Assembly (NCBI RefSeq): GCF_947504135.1
Contig: NZ_CANNGG010000002.1
Span: forward strand, 496,001 to 560,000
Length of the DNA stretch: 64,000 nucleotides
Source: an uncultured Tenacibaculum sp.
GTDB lineage: Bacteria > Bacteroidota > Bacteroidia > Flavobacteriales > Flavobacteriaceae
Direction of reading: 5' to 3'
Shown here piece by piece: positions 1 through 8,779 of the stretch (position 1 is the first letter of the stretch; each line of letters begins with the position of its first letter). The notes beneath the pieces were generated by a model. It was given only the letters and a program-made list of their open reading frames with translations. It was not told the DNA's origin and made no database searches. Both the position numbers and the translations under genes were made by a program.

Positions 1-312
1 GATGTATATGAAAGTCCACGTGAGTTAATTCGTCGTTTAGGAGTAAAGGTGACTGAAATGAAACGTCATAAGTCAACTGCATTATGTTGTGGAGCAGGAG
101 GAGCACAAATGTTTAAAGAACCTGAAAAAGGAGATAAGGATATTAATGTATTAAGAACAGAAGATGCTTTAGAAACGAATCCACAAATTATAGCTACCGG
201 ATGTCCTTACTGTAATACCATGATGACTGATGGTGTAAAATTCAAAGAAAAAGAAGCACAAATAGAAGTAAAAGATATTGCAGAGTTAATTGCAGAGGCT
301 AATAATTTGTAA
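1..312 (+). CDS. (Fe-S)-binding protein, CCG domain, 3' part only
   Basis: The reading frame is open from the first base of the window, so this is the C-terminal about 103 residues of a longer protein; an internal GTG at 49 is not the real start. Two cysteine motifs, CCGAGG and GCPYCN, are those of the CCG (cysteine-rich) domain found in heterodisulfide-reductase-like, GlpC and LutA proteins, where the cysteines bind an iron-sulfur cluster or mediate thiol redox chemistry. The protein probably works as a cytoplasmic electron-transfer subunit, but the partner cannot be read because the upstream part is missing. It is followed by a hairpin and then menA. The family is clear; the exact role is not. 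Confidence 0.85.
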   Translation, partial: DVYESPRELIRRLGVKVTEMKRHKSTALCCGAGGAQMFKEPEKGDKDINVLRTEDALETNPQIIATGCPYCNTMMTDGVKFKEKEAQIEVKDIAELIAEANNL

Positions 313-335
313 TAGTAAAAAATATAAATTGTGTT

Positions 336-355
336 ATTCCCGCGAAAGCGGGAAT
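336..355. terminator. perfect hairpin with GAAA tetraloop
   Basis: An 8-bp perfect stem (ATTCCCGC/GCGGGAAT) closes a GAAA loop between the first gene and menA. There is only a weak T tract behind it (CTTATTTTT), so it could be a terminator or a copy of a dispersed palindromic repeat. Confidence 0.55.
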
Positions 356-368
356 CTTATTTTTAAGA

Positions 369-1319
369 ATGATTAAAAACTACATAAAAGCAGCACGTTT
401 ACGTACATTACCTCTTTCTGTTTCAGGGATTATTGTTGGAGCCTTTTTAGGGGCGAATGAATCTTTTTTGAAGGCATCTTTAGATTTATTTGACACAACT
501 ATAAATATAGGAAACAAAAACATATTTGAATCTCCAATCTTCTGGTTAGCCATTTTAACTACTATTGGATTTCAAGTACTTTCTAATTTTGCGAATGATT
601 ACGGAGATGGAGTAAAAGGTACGGATAATGAAAGAGAAGGGGAAGCACGTATGGTAGCTTCAGGAACAATTACTCCAAAACAAATGAAGTTAGCAATGAT
701 TATTACAGGAGCCATTACAACTATTATAGCATTGCTACTGATTTATGTTTCCTTTGGCAAAGACAACTTTTTATATTCAGTAATTTTCTTCGGATTAGGA
801 ATTGCATCTATCATAGCTGCTATAAAATATACAGTAGGTAAATCTGCCTATGGTTACAGTGGATTTGGAGATGTTTTCGTTTTTATCTTTTTCGGATTGT
901 TAGCAGTAGTAGGAACGTACTTTTTATACACTAAAGATCTAAACTTTATCATTTTTTTACCCGCAATAACTGTCGGATTATTAAGTACAGCAGTGTTGAA
1001 TTTAAATAACATGCGAGATAGAGAGAATGATGCTAAATCAGGAAAAAACACGTTGGTAGTGAAAATGGGATCTGAATCGGCAAAAATGTATCACTACTTT
1101 TTAATTATCGCATCATTTCTTTTTGCATTGTTATATGTGGTTATCAAGGATCACTCACCAACTCAATTTCTATTTATTGTAGCTTACATTCCTTTGGCAA
1201 AACATCTGTTTTTTGTGTACAAAAATAAAGAAGAAGCGTTGTTAGATGGAGAGCTAAAAAAAGTAGCATTAAGTACCTTTTTATTTTCAATTTTATTTGG
1301 ATTGGGGCAAATTTTGTAA
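369..1319 (+). CDS. menA: 1,4-dihydroxy-2-naphthoate polyprenyltransferase MenA
   Basis: Integral membrane UbiA-family prenyltransferase that attaches the polyprenyl tail to 1,4-dihydroxy-2-naphthoate, the membrane-bound penultimate step of menaquinone synthesis. The 316 residues contain about eight or nine hydrophobic segments. The first Asp-rich motif NDYGDGVKG lies near residue 76, and the second, NMRDRENDAKSGK, near 213; together they bind Mg-diphosphate. Length fits the family (about 300). It lies in the same direction as menC and menE, a few genes downstream, which supports the assignment over other UbiA relatives. Start ATG at 369 follows the hairpin. Confidence 0.93.
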   Translation: MIKNYIKAARLRTLPLSVSGIIVGAFLGANESFLKASLDLFDTTINIGNKNIFESPIFWLAILTTIGFQVLSNFANDYGDGVKGTDNEREGEARMVASGTITPKQMKLAMIITGAITTIIALLLIYVSFGKDNFLYSVIFFGLGIASIIAAIKYTVGKSAYGYSGFGDVFVFIFFGLLAVVGTYFLYTKDLNFIIFLPAITVGLLSTAVLNLNNMRDRENDAKSGKNTLVVKMGSESAKMYHYFLIIASFLFALLYVVIKDHSPTQFLFIVAYIPLAKHLFFVYKNKEEALLDGELKKVALSTFLFSILFGLGQIL

Positions 1320-1334
1320 CTTCCCTGAAAAAAT

Positions 1335-2159
1335 ATGACGAAAAAAATTTTAAATCTTTTTGTAGCTGTTGTTTTATTAACGGCTTGTAATGACGGAGGC
1401 AAAAACCTTGAGTCTTATGGTAATAATAAGGCTTTAGGGAATATGGTAATTGATAAAGATATAGAAGAATCAGTAGAGTTAAAAGGAAATAATGAAGCTC
1501 CAGTAGTTGAAAGAAAATTAATTAAAACTGGAAATGTATCTTTTGAGACAAATGATTTATCTGCAACAAGAAACCACATAGAACAAGTATTAAAAAAATA
1601 CAACGGTTATATCTCTACCGATAATGAATACAAATCTTCACAAAGTATTACGACCAATTTAACTGTTAGAATTCCTTCTAAAAATTTTGATGCTTTTTTG
1701 AATGAAATTTCTTCAAAAGTAGCACGATTTGATAATAAAAACATATCTGTAAATGATGTAACAGAGCAGTTTTTAGATGTTGAAGCTCGTTTAAAAGTAA
1801 AAAAAGAGTTAGAGCAGCGTTATAGTGAGATATTAAAAAAAGCCTCTTCGGTAAAAGAAATTATAGAGGTAGAAAGAGAATTAAACAAGGTAAGATCAGA
1901 AATAGAATCGATGGAAGGTCGCCTAAAATATTTACAAAATCAAGTATCCTATTCAACCTTAACAATCCGATTTTATAAAACAGAAATAAGCAAAGCGTAT
2001 TCTAAAAGTTTTGGAAGACGTATAGCTGATGCTTTTGGTAATGGAATAGATAACATAAAGTGGTTCTTTATTGGTTTGGTAAATATTTGGCCATTTATAT
2101 TGTTAATCACCTTACTAGTTATATTTATTAAAAAACGAATTAAACGAAAGAAAGAATAA
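1335..2159 (+). CDS. DUF4349 domain lipoprotein
   Basis: A 274-residue envelope protein. The N-terminus is a lipoprotein signal with lipobox LTAC (Cys18). The middle (about 60-215) matches the DUF4349 pattern: an alternating strand region followed by a charged coiled coil, with the motif VTEQFLDVEARLK. A single C-terminal membrane helix (about 240-265) ends in a basic tail RIKRKKE. Family members are found in many bacteria next to lipoproteins and sensor systems, and their function is unknown. The gene begins 15 bp after menA and is probably cotranscribed with it. No catalytic residues were recognised. Confidence 0.85.
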   Translation: MTKKILNLFVAVVLLTACNDGGKNLESYGNNKALGNMVIDKDIEESVELKGNNEAPVVERKLIKTGNVSFETNDLSATRNHIEQVLKKYNGYISTDNEYKSSQSITTNLTVRIPSKNFDAFLNEISSKVARFDNKNISVNDVTEQFLDVEARLKVKKELEQRYSEILKKASSVKEIIEVERELNKVRSEIESMEGRLKYLQNQVSYSTLTIRFYKTEISKAYSKSFGRRIADAFGNGIDNIKWFFIGLVNIWPFILLITLLVIFIKKRIKRKKE

Positions 2160-2212
2160 AGCCTTTGTAATTAAAGGTGACATCTTATCATATTAAAACT
2201 AAAAACAAAAAG

Positions 2213-2890
2213 ATGAAAATCACTTTTTATGGTCACGCATGTTTCGGTATTGAAATCGACGGAACCCACGTATTAATAGATCCTTTTATAACAGGAAACC
2301 CTTTAGCATCACATATTAATGTAGATGAAGTAAAAGCAGACTATATATTACTTACACATGCACATCAAGATCATGTGTTAGATGTTGAGCGTATCGCAGA
2401 AAGAACAGGAGCTACTATAGTTTCTAATTATGAAATCGTAATGTATTACGGAGCAAAGAATTTAAAAGGACATCCTGTAAATCACGGAGGTACTTATAAA
2501 AACGATACATTTTCTGCTAAATATGTAAACGCTATTCATACTTCGTCTTTTGCAGATGGAAGCTATGGTGGTCAACCAGGTGGGTTTGTAATCACAGCAG
2601 GAGAAAAGTCATTGTATGTTTCAGGTGACACTGCTGTTACTATGGATATGCAGTTAATACCGATGGGAACAAACCTTACAGCGTCAATTTTTCCAATAGG
2701 AGATAATTTCACAATGGGAGTAGACGATGCTATTATAGCGAGTGATTTGGTAATTTGTAATAAAGTAATTGGTTGCCATTTTAACACTTTTCCTCCAATA
2801 ACAATTGATGTTGATGATGCGAAAGAAAAGTTTACGCAAGCTAAAAAAGAATTAGTGATTTTAGAAATAGGAGAAACAATAACTATTTAA
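2213..2890 (+). CDS. UPF0173-type metal-dependent hydrolase (metallo-beta-lactamase fold)
   Basis: A 225-residue cytoplasmic metallo-beta-lactamase-fold protein. The N-terminus MKITFYGHACF is the classic start of the UPF0173/UlaG-like family, so ATG 2213 is preferred over an upstream in-frame GTG at 2177. The metal-binding signature HAHQDH lies near residue 54, and further ligands are seen in HTSSF, VSGDTA and the C-terminal CHFNTF. Members hydrolyse phosphodiester, lactone or similar bonds, but the physiological substrate of this subgroup is not known. It lies between the DUF4349 lipoprotein and an SRPBCC protein in the men-gene run, with no evident functional link to menaquinone. Confidence 0.88.
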   Translation: MKITFYGHACFGIEIDGTHVLIDPFITGNPLASHINVDEVKADYILLTHAHQDHVLDVERIAERTGATIVSNYEIVMYYGAKNLKGHPVNHGGTYKNDTFSAKYVNAIHTSSFADGSYGGQPGGFVITAGEKSLYVSGDTAVTMDMQLIPMGTNLTASIFPIGDNFTMGVDDAIIASDLVICNKVIGCHFNTFPPITIDVDDAKEKFTQAKKELVILEIGETITI

Positions 2891-2912
2891 GAGGTTATTT
2901 TAGATTAGAAGT

Positions 2913-3431
2913 ATGAAAAAAATCAAAATAATTTTAGGAATTATAACTGCTTTAATTCTTGCGTTTTTTTTAACAGGATTGGTTGTTCAAGAGGTAGTAT
3001 ACACGAATGAGATAACAGTTAACAAGCCTGTAAAAGAAGTTTTTGCCGATTTTCAAAATGTAGAATTGATGAAACAATGGATGCCAGAAGTAAAATCGAT
3101 TGATGTATTAGAAGAAAAGCCAAATAAAGTAGGAAGTACATATAAAATTGTAGTTGAAAACCAAGGAAAATTGGTGACTATGACTGAAGAAGTATTAGCT
3201 TTTGAAGAAAATGAAAGACTTACTTTTCATTTCGATGCTGAAAATATGCTAAAAACAGATGATTATGTATTTACTTCTGAAGGAAATATGACTAAGATAG
3301 TACAAACAACTACCTGTACAAGTGAGTCGTACGTAATGAGTTGTTTGTTTCCGTATTTTAAAGGAGCATTGAAAAAAATGAGTCAACAATATTTAGACGA
3401 ATTTAAAAAAGCATCTGAAGCTCATAACTAA
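2913..3431 (+). CDS. SRPBCC-family protein with N-terminal membrane anchor
   Basis: A 172-residue protein with one hydrophobic segment at residues 5-26 followed by a START/polyketide-cyclase-like (SRPBCC) domain from about 35 to 160. The pattern VNKPVKEVFADFQNVELMKQW is typical of the helix-grip ligand-binding fold. Such domains bind hydrophobic ligands; the ligand here is unknown. It sits 22 bp after the hydrolase gene and 12 bp before menC, so it is likely part of the same transcript. The membrane anchor suggests that the domain faces the periplasm. Confidence 0.8.
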   Translation: MKKIKIILGIITALILAFFLTGLVVQEVVYTNEITVNKPVKEVFADFQNVELMKQWMPEVKSIDVLEEKPNKVGSTYKIVVENQGKLVTMTEEVLAFEENERLTFHFDAENMLKTDDYVFTSEGNMTKIVQTTTCTSESYVMSCLFPYFKGALKKMSQQYLDEFKKASEAHN

Positions 3432-3443
3432 AAAAATAAACAG

Positions 3444-4481
3444 TTGATTAAAGCTACCTATTATAAATATTTATTGAATTTTAAACAAGCTAGTGGAACT
3501 TCTCGTGGAATTTTAAGAACTAAAGAAACCTGGTTTTTAGTTTTAGAAAGAGAAGGAAAACAAGGCTTTGGTGAATGTGGTTTATTTCGTGGATTAAGTG
3601 CTGATGACAGATCTGATTATGAAGAGAAATTGCAGTGGGTATGTAATAATGTTAATTTGGGTTTAGATCTTTTATTGACAGAATTGGTACATTTCCCGTC
3701 GATTCAGTTTGGGTTAGAACAAGCCTTTTTATCATTAGAAAGTGAAAATCCGTTTGAATTATTTCCATCAGATTTTTCTAAAGGAAAAGAGCAAATTTCA
3801 ATAAACGGATTGATTTGGATGGGTGACAAACCCTTTATGCAACAACAAATAAAGGATAAGTTAAAGCAAGGATTTACAACAATAAAAATGAAGATTGGAG
3901 CTATTGATTTCGATACAGAAATAGCATTGTTGCATTCTATCAGAAAAGAGTTTTCAGCCAAAGAAATAGAGTTAAGAGTAGATGCAAATGGAGCATTTTT
4001 ACCTGAAAATGCTTTAGGAAAATTACAAAGATTAGCCGAGTTTGAGTTACATTCAATAGAGCAGCCTATCAAACAAGGTCAGTGGCAAGAAATGGCGAGA
4101 TTGTGTGAGGAAACTCCGTTTCCAATTGCGTTAGATGAAGAACTAATTGGCGTGTTTTCTTCCGAAGAAAAAGAAAATTGTATTAGTACAATTCAACCAC
4201 AATACATCATTTTAAAACCCAGTTTGGTTGGAGGTTTTCAAGGAAGCAATGAATGGATTGAAATAGCAGCCAATCATAATGCAGGAAACTGGATTACTTC
4301 GGCATTAGAAAGTAATATTGGCTTAAACGCAATAGCACAATGGACCTACACGTTGAACAACCCGTTACCGCAAGGATTAGGAACTGGAAGTTTGTTTACA
4401 AATAACATTGAGAGCCCGCTAGAAGTTACAAAGGGAAGCTTAGGTTATAACAAGAATAAACATTGGGACTTTAATATTTAA
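3444..4481 (+). CDS. menC: o-succinylbenzoate synthase MenC
   Basis: Enolase-superfamily enzyme that dehydrates SHCHC to o-succinylbenzoate in menaquinone synthesis. The active-site pattern is intact: the KxK pair K148-M-K150, metal ligands D180 (VDANG), E206 (SIEQP) and D231 (LDEE), and the later Lys in ILKPSLVGG. The protein has 345 residues, usual for the family. The start is TTG at 3444, because the conserved N-terminal strand (KATYYKYLLNF) begins immediately after it and no ATG fits. It is close to the CPBP protease and menE genes downstream and menA upstream. A dipeptide epimerase of the same superfamily is a less likely alternative given the men context. Confidence 0.9.
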   Translation: MIKATYYKYLLNFKQASGTSRGILRTKETWFLVLEREGKQGFGECGLFRGLSADDRSDYEEKLQWVCNNVNLGLDLLLTELVHFPSIQFGLEQAFLSLESENPFELFPSDFSKGKEQISINGLIWMGDKPFMQQQIKDKLKQGFTTIKMKIGAIDFDTEIALLHSIRKEFSAKEIELRVDANGAFLPENALGKLQRLAEFELHSIEQPIKQGQWQEMARLCEETPFPIALDEELIGVFSSEEKENCISTIQPQYIILKPSLVGGFQGSNEWIEIAANHNAGNWITSALESNIGLNAIAQWTYTLNNPLPQGLGTGSLFTNNIESPLEVTKGSLGYNKNKHWDFNI

Positions 4482-4483
4482 AA

Positions 4484-5407
4484 ATGGATTTTATACAGCA
4501 AGCATATAAAGGCGAAAATAGTTGGTGGAGGTGGTTACTTACAATTGTAATAGTAATGTCTCCCTTTTTATTAAACTTCGCAATCTATTTTTTATTACCA
4601 GAAGTATATAAAGGCTTGATTGAAGATACAGCCAATTTTCAAGGAAACAAAAATATTTTCCTAATTGAAAATTTAATGCCATTTGCAGTGCTTTTAGTTT
4701 TGCTAATAGTATTTGTTAAGTTCGTGCATTTACGACCATTTACTTCTGTAGTAACAAGTAGGAGTAAAGTAGATTGGAGCCGCTTTTTTTATGGGTTTGT
4801 TTCTTGGTTTTTAATGACGGTATTTTTTCTTTTTATAGGTTATTTGTTAGCACCAGAAGAATTTGTGTGGAATTTTAAACCAGTCCCGTTTTTTCTATTA
4901 TTAACGATTTGTATCATTTTAATTCCGATTCAAACATCGTTAGAGGAGTTGTTGTTTAGAGGTTATTTAATGCAAGGAATAGGAATTTTAACTAAGACCA
5001 GATGGGTTCCGCTAATCGTAACTTCAACGTTGTTTGGTTTAATGCATATTTTAAACCCTGAAGTATCTAAGTTAGGTTACGGAATTATGGGCTTTTATAT
5101 TGGTACAGGCTTTTTATTCGGAATTATCACTTTGTTAGATGAAGGAGCAGAGTTAGCTTTAGGAATTCACGCAGCAAATAATATTGCAGCGGCTGTTTTA
5201 GTAGCTTCAAATTGGGCAGTTTTTCAAACTGACGCCTTATTTATTGATCATTCTGAGCCGAATTTAATATATCAAATGATTATTCCTGTGTTTTTTATTT
5301 ATCCGTTATATATAATGTTTTTGCAAAAAAAATATGGCTGGAAAAACTGGAAAGAAAAATTGTTTGGTAAGATTGAAAAACCAGTAATTACTAAAGAAAT
5401 TTTATAG
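4484..5407 (+). CDS. CPBP-family intramembrane metalloprotease
   Basis: A 307-residue polytopic membrane protein with about eight hydrophobic segments. It carries the CPBP/Abi signature: the EExxxR motif (EELLFRGY) near residue 154, a downstream FGLMH motif and the HAANN motif, which supply the glutamates and histidines of the Rce1-like active site. Relatives cleave prenylated or bacteriocin-type substrates or act as immunity proteins; no substrate can be named here. It starts 2 bp after the menC stop and is followed by menE, so it is cotranscribed with the menaquinone genes. Confidence 0.88.
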   Translation: MDFIQQAYKGENSWWRWLLTIVIVMSPFLLNFAIYFLLPEVYKGLIEDTANFQGNKNIFLIENLMPFAVLLVLLIVFVKFVHLRPFTSVVTSRSKVDWSRFFYGFVSWFLMTVFFLFIGYLLAPEEFVWNFKPVPFFLLLTICIILIPIQTSLEELLFRGYLMQGIGILTKTRWVPLIVTSTLFGLMHILNPEVSKLGYGIMGFYIGTGFLFGIITLLDEGAELALGIHAANNIAAAVLVASNWAVFQTDALFIDHSEPNLIYQMIIPVFFIYPLYIMFLQKKYGWKNWKEKLFGKIEKPVITKEIL

Positions 5408-5425
5408 TATACTATCCTGAATATT

Positions 5426-6478
5426 GTGAAAAAAAACAGCTTTCATAAAAATTTTCAGTTAAATGAAAAGTCTTTTTCTTCAGAAGAAGAACTCTTGAGT
5501 TTTTCTAAAACAATTAATAATTCTGTCTTTTCATTTTTGTCAGATTGGTTTAATGCTGAAGATTTTGTAGTAGTGCAAACTTCAGGATCTACAGGAAAAC
5601 CGAAACCAATTCCGTTGAAAAAAGAGTTTATGAAAAACTCAGCAGAGGCAACGGGAACTTTTTTCGAATTGAAAAAAAACACTACTGCTTTATTGTGTCT
5701 TTCTACCGATTATATTGCAGGAAAAATGATGCTGGTCCGAGCTTTAACGTTAGGGTGGAAGCTTGATGTTGTAGAAGCAATTTCTAATCCATTGGAAGGA
5801 ATAGATAAAATGTATGATTTTTCTGCAATGGTACCAATGCAGTTGCAAAACTCGTTAAAAGATTTGTATAAGGTTAAAAAACTAATCGTAGGTGGTGGAG
5901 TGGTATCTAATGACTTGATAGGAGAAATTCAGAACTTACCTACTCAGGTTTTTGCTACCTATGGAATGACTGAAACTATTACACATATTGCTATTAAGAA
6001 GTTAAATAATCTCATCCCTATCGATGGTAATAAATCTAACTATAAAACACTACCTGACGTAGATCTTTCACAAGACAATCGAAATTGCTTGATCATTGAA
6101 GCTCCTAAAGTATCAGAGGAAAGAATCGTTACAAATGATGTAGTGGATTTAATTTCTGAAACAGAATTTGAATGGTTAGGGCGCTACGATAATGTTATTA
6201 ATTCAGGTGGAATTAAGCTACATCCAGAAAAAATAGAAGAAAAACTGTCTAAAATTATCTCGAATCGTTTTTTTGTTATTGGTGTTCCAGATAAGGTGTT
6301 AGGAGAAAAATTAGTGCTTGTCATAGAAGGGAAAGAATACAATGTTATCTTGAACGAAGCAAAGAATCTTACCAAATATGAAACTCCAAAAGATATTTAC
6401 TTCGTAGATCAATTTGTAGAAACAGAGACCAAAAAAATCCAACGTAAGAAAACATTGGATTTGGTAAGGTTGTTATAA
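5426..6478 (+). CDS. menE: o-succinylbenzoate-CoA ligase MenE (AMP-binding)
   Basis: Acyl-adenylate-forming ligase that activates o-succinylbenzoate to its CoA thioester. The AMP-binding P-loop TSGSTGKPKP lies near residue 53, the motif ATYGMTE near 178, and the C-terminal hinge LGRYDNVINSGG near 250 precedes the small lid domain. With 350 residues it is the short form usual in flavobacteria. The start is a GTG at 5426. The gene ends the plus-strand men run; the next gene is convergent, 8 bp away, and no terminator hairpin is seen between them. Confidence 0.9.
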   Translation: MKKNSFHKNFQLNEKSFSSEEELLSFSKTINNSVFSFLSDWFNAEDFVVVQTSGSTGKPKPIPLKKEFMKNSAEATGTFFELKKNTTALLCLSTDYIAGKMMLVRALTLGWKLDVVEAISNPLEGIDKMYDFSAMVPMQLQNSLKDLYKVKKLIVGGGVVSNDLIGEIQNLPTQVFATYGMTETITHIAIKKLNNLIPIDGNKSNYKTLPDVDLSQDNRNCLIIEAPKVSEERIVTNDVVDLISETEFEWLGRYDNVINSGGIKLHPEKIEEKLSKIISNRFFVIGVPDKVLGEKLVLVIEGKEYNVILNEAKNLTKYETPKDIYFVDQFVETETKKIQRKKTLDLVRLL

Positions 6479-6486
6479 TTTATAGG

Positions 6487-8103
6487 TTAGTATAAAACAG
6501 TCCATTTACCCATTACTTTTTTGTTAGGATAGTTCTTTGCTAGCCAATCTAATCTTTCTGGAAGTTGCTTTTTATAAAGTATTAAAACAGTAGGTTTTTC
6601 TACGATTCCATGTAAACTTTCTAACTCAGTAGCATCTTTAAGATTGATTAAGTGATTTTTCCAGTTTGTATCTGTTTCAAACTGAGTTTCTCTATTTAAA
6701 GATTCATGCCCATCGTATAAGGAAATAATCGATTTATTCAATCCAAAAGCAATGGATGATTTTCTAATGTTGTAGACTAAAATATCTCTAGAATTAAGAT
6801 TTTCATTAATAATAAAGTCTGTTACAGGCTTCGAAGCATTGACTTTTAATTCGTTCTTAGCTAAGATTGTTGAAGCACTTATCAACAAAAACACCGTAAC
6901 AACAAATGAGGTAAGTACTGGTTTAAATTTAACTTCTTCTTTAGATTTATAAAGGAAGAATACTATAATTACAACAACACAACTAGCAATCGTTAAATAA
7001 TACGGAAAATTCATTCCAGTATTAATAAATGGAGCTACAATAAAAGTTAATAGAATTAAACCAGAAAATCCAAGAATAAAAGCATTAATAGTTTTGATTT
7101 TTTCTGTGTTAATTCGTGAAAACAAATCAGCTATTAAGATAGCAAGTAAACCATATAATGGTAAAATGTATAAAATTCGTTTTGAAGAAGAAATTGAAAA
7201 GAAAATCAAAGGAATTACAAACGCCATTAACATAGCGAAATGAATTGTTTTTGTTTTCAATAATTCTTTTTGATCTTTCAGTAAATAAATAAATGCTAAA
7301 AACCATGGTAAACCAACCAATGGAGCAAAAGCTAAGAAGTACCAAAAAGGTTCTGTTCTTCCGAAGGCATTTTTTGAGAACCTATCTGCGGTCTGTTTTC
7401 CTAAGAAATAATCTAAAAAAGCAGGATTGCTATAACCTAGGTGTGCAAACCAAGATCCTGCAATAACTAAAAATAACGTCCACGCCGCAATATGATGGAT
7501 AGAAAATTTTCTTTTTGACTTTTCTGTACGATTATAAAATAAAATGAAAATTACAGGGACAATAAATATTACAGGCCCTTTTGTTAAAAAACCTAACGCT
7601 AAACTTAGAGTAAAAGCATAAAGCCATTTTATCACTCCAGATTGGCGATATTTTACCCAACTATAAATACTTAGTAAAGCAAAGGTTGCTAAAAAAGCAT
7701 CGGTTGTTAAGTTTCGTGATGACATTAAGACCAACGGAAAACTAAAATAGATAATAGCAGACCAAAGTGCCGTTTTTTTATTGTTGAATAAAGAAAAACT
7801 TAAACGGTAGACCAATACAAGTTGAAGTAAAACAGCTAATTGTAAAAAGAAACGAGCTCCAAAAGCATTTATACCAAATATTTTGTAGCCTAAAGCTGTA
7901 ATTTGATAGGTGAATGGAGGCTTGTGATAGTGATGAACATCTAACAAGTTAGGATGCATATAATCACCAGAAACATGCATAGCTCTACCAATTTCGGCAT
8001 ATCTAGCGTCGCTACTTTCAATAACTCCGTACGAGCCTACATTAATAAGTAAGCTAATAGCAGCTATTACGAAAAATATATTAAAAGTCAGTTTATTTTT
8101 CAT
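6487..8103 (-). CDS. GT39/ArnT-like polyprenyl-phosphate-dependent glycosyltransferase
   Basis: A 538-residue integral membrane glycosyltransferase of the GT-C fold (ArnT/PMT type), with about 11-12 membrane helices and a soluble C-terminal region. The first periplasmic loop holds the conserved acidic stretch ESSDARYAEIGRAM and the HHYHKPP motif, typical for enzymes that use polyprenyl-phosphate sugars as donors. It probably moves a sugar from undecaprenyl phosphate to a lipid or glycan on the periplasmic side. It is the last gene of a three-gene minus-strand operon with a GT2 enzyme and a LAB_N protein, the same trio seen in aminoarabinose or mannose transfer modules. The donor sugar cannot be told. 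Confidence 0.88.
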   Translation of the reverse strand: MKNKLTFNIFFVIAAISLLINVGSYGVIESSDARYAEIGRAMHVSGDYMHPNLLDVHHYHKPPFTYQITALGYKIFGINAFGARFFLQLAVLLQLVLVYRLSFSLFNNKKTALWSAIIYFSFPLVLMSSRNLTTDAFLATFALLSIYSWVKYRQSGVIKWLYAFTLSLALGFLTKGPVIFIVPVIFILFYNRTEKSKRKFSIHHIAAWTLFLVIAGSWFAHLGYSNPAFLDYFLGKQTADRFSKNAFGRTEPFWYFLAFAPLVGLPWFLAFIYLLKDQKELLKTKTIHFAMLMAFVIPLIFFSISSSKRILYILPLYGLLAILIADLFSRINTEKIKTINAFILGFSGLILLTFIVAPFINTGMNFPYYLTIASCVVVIIVFFLYKSKEEVKFKPVLTSFVVTVFLLISASTILAKNELKVNASKPVTDFIINENLNSRDILVYNIRKSSIAFGLNKSIISLYDGHESLNRETQFETDTNWKNHLINLKDATELESLHGIVEKPTVLILYKKQLPERLDWLAKNYPNKKVMGKWTVLY

Positions 8104-8122
8104 TTTGAAAAAAAGAGTAAGT

Positions 8123-8779
8123 TTATGAGTTAGTTTTTAATATTTTATCTTGTTTCAGTAAGATAAAAACGTTTCTGATATAAATAACAAAACCGAATAA
8201 CTGCCCTATAAATAGCACAGGGTCTTTTCTTATAATTGCATAACTTAAAATCATAAGTGATCCTACAAGGCTTAATAACCAAAAACCTAAAGGTAATGAA
8301 GATTCTTTTTTACGCTCAGAATAAATCCATTGATAGATAAAACGCAGTGTAAAAATAATTTGACCTATACTTCCCCAGATTAATAAGTTAATAGGAATCT
8401 CTTCATTGCGGAACAATCGCTCAACATCAATTTGGTTATTCTTAAAGGAATATAGGGCAATTAAAAAAGGGAAAATAAGTAAAAAACCACGTAGAAGTTT
8501 AGGTAATTTTATCCATGACCCTTGCAGTTGCATGTTTCTTATGTAGATAAAATACGTCAATGACTGTCCGAGCATAATAGCAAAATCGTCTCGTAACCAT
8601 CCGTAAACAAAAAGCAAAAAGGAAGCAATTAAACTTAATTGCCAAAACAATTCAGGTGTTAGTACTCTTTTTACTTTTTCAGACTGAATCCATTGTAACA
8701 AAAGCCTTGCTGAAAATAAAATTTGGGCAGCAAAACCAATAACATATACAAAATATTTATATGAAAGCCAGTCGCTCAT
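8123..8779 (-). CDS. tandem LAB_N (lipid-A-disaccharide synthase N-terminal-like) membrane protein
   Basis: A 218-residue membrane protein with six or more helices made of two tandem LAB_N units. Unit one (about residues 10-85) has RLLLQWIQSEK...GQSLTYFIYIRN, and unit two (about 125-205) has RFIYQWIYSERK...GQLFGFVIYIRN. LAB_N domains occur in front of or beside lipid-modifying glycosyltransferases, and stand-alone forms are thought to be flippase-like or accessory. The gene overlaps the GT2 gene by 1 bp and precedes the GT39 gene, so it likely serves as an accessory or transport subunit for the polyprenyl-phosphate-linked sugar. Confidence 0.88.
   Translation of the reverse strand: MSDWLSYKYFVYVIGFAAQILFSARLLLQWIQSEKVKRVLTPELFWQLSLIASFLLFVYGWLRDDFAIMLGQSLTYFIYIRNMQLQGSWIKLPKLLRGFLLIFPFLIALYSFKNNQIDVERLFRNEEIPINLLIWGSIGQIIFTLRFIYQWIYSERKKESSLPLGFWLLSLVGSLMILSYAIIRKDPVLFIGQLFGFVIYIRNVFILLKQDKILKTNS

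Noticed and set aside
2177..2212. In-frame GTG extension of the UPF0173 hydrolase
   Set aside because: The conserved N-terminus MKITFYGHACF starts at ATG 2213; the extension is Lys/Asn-rich and unlike the family.
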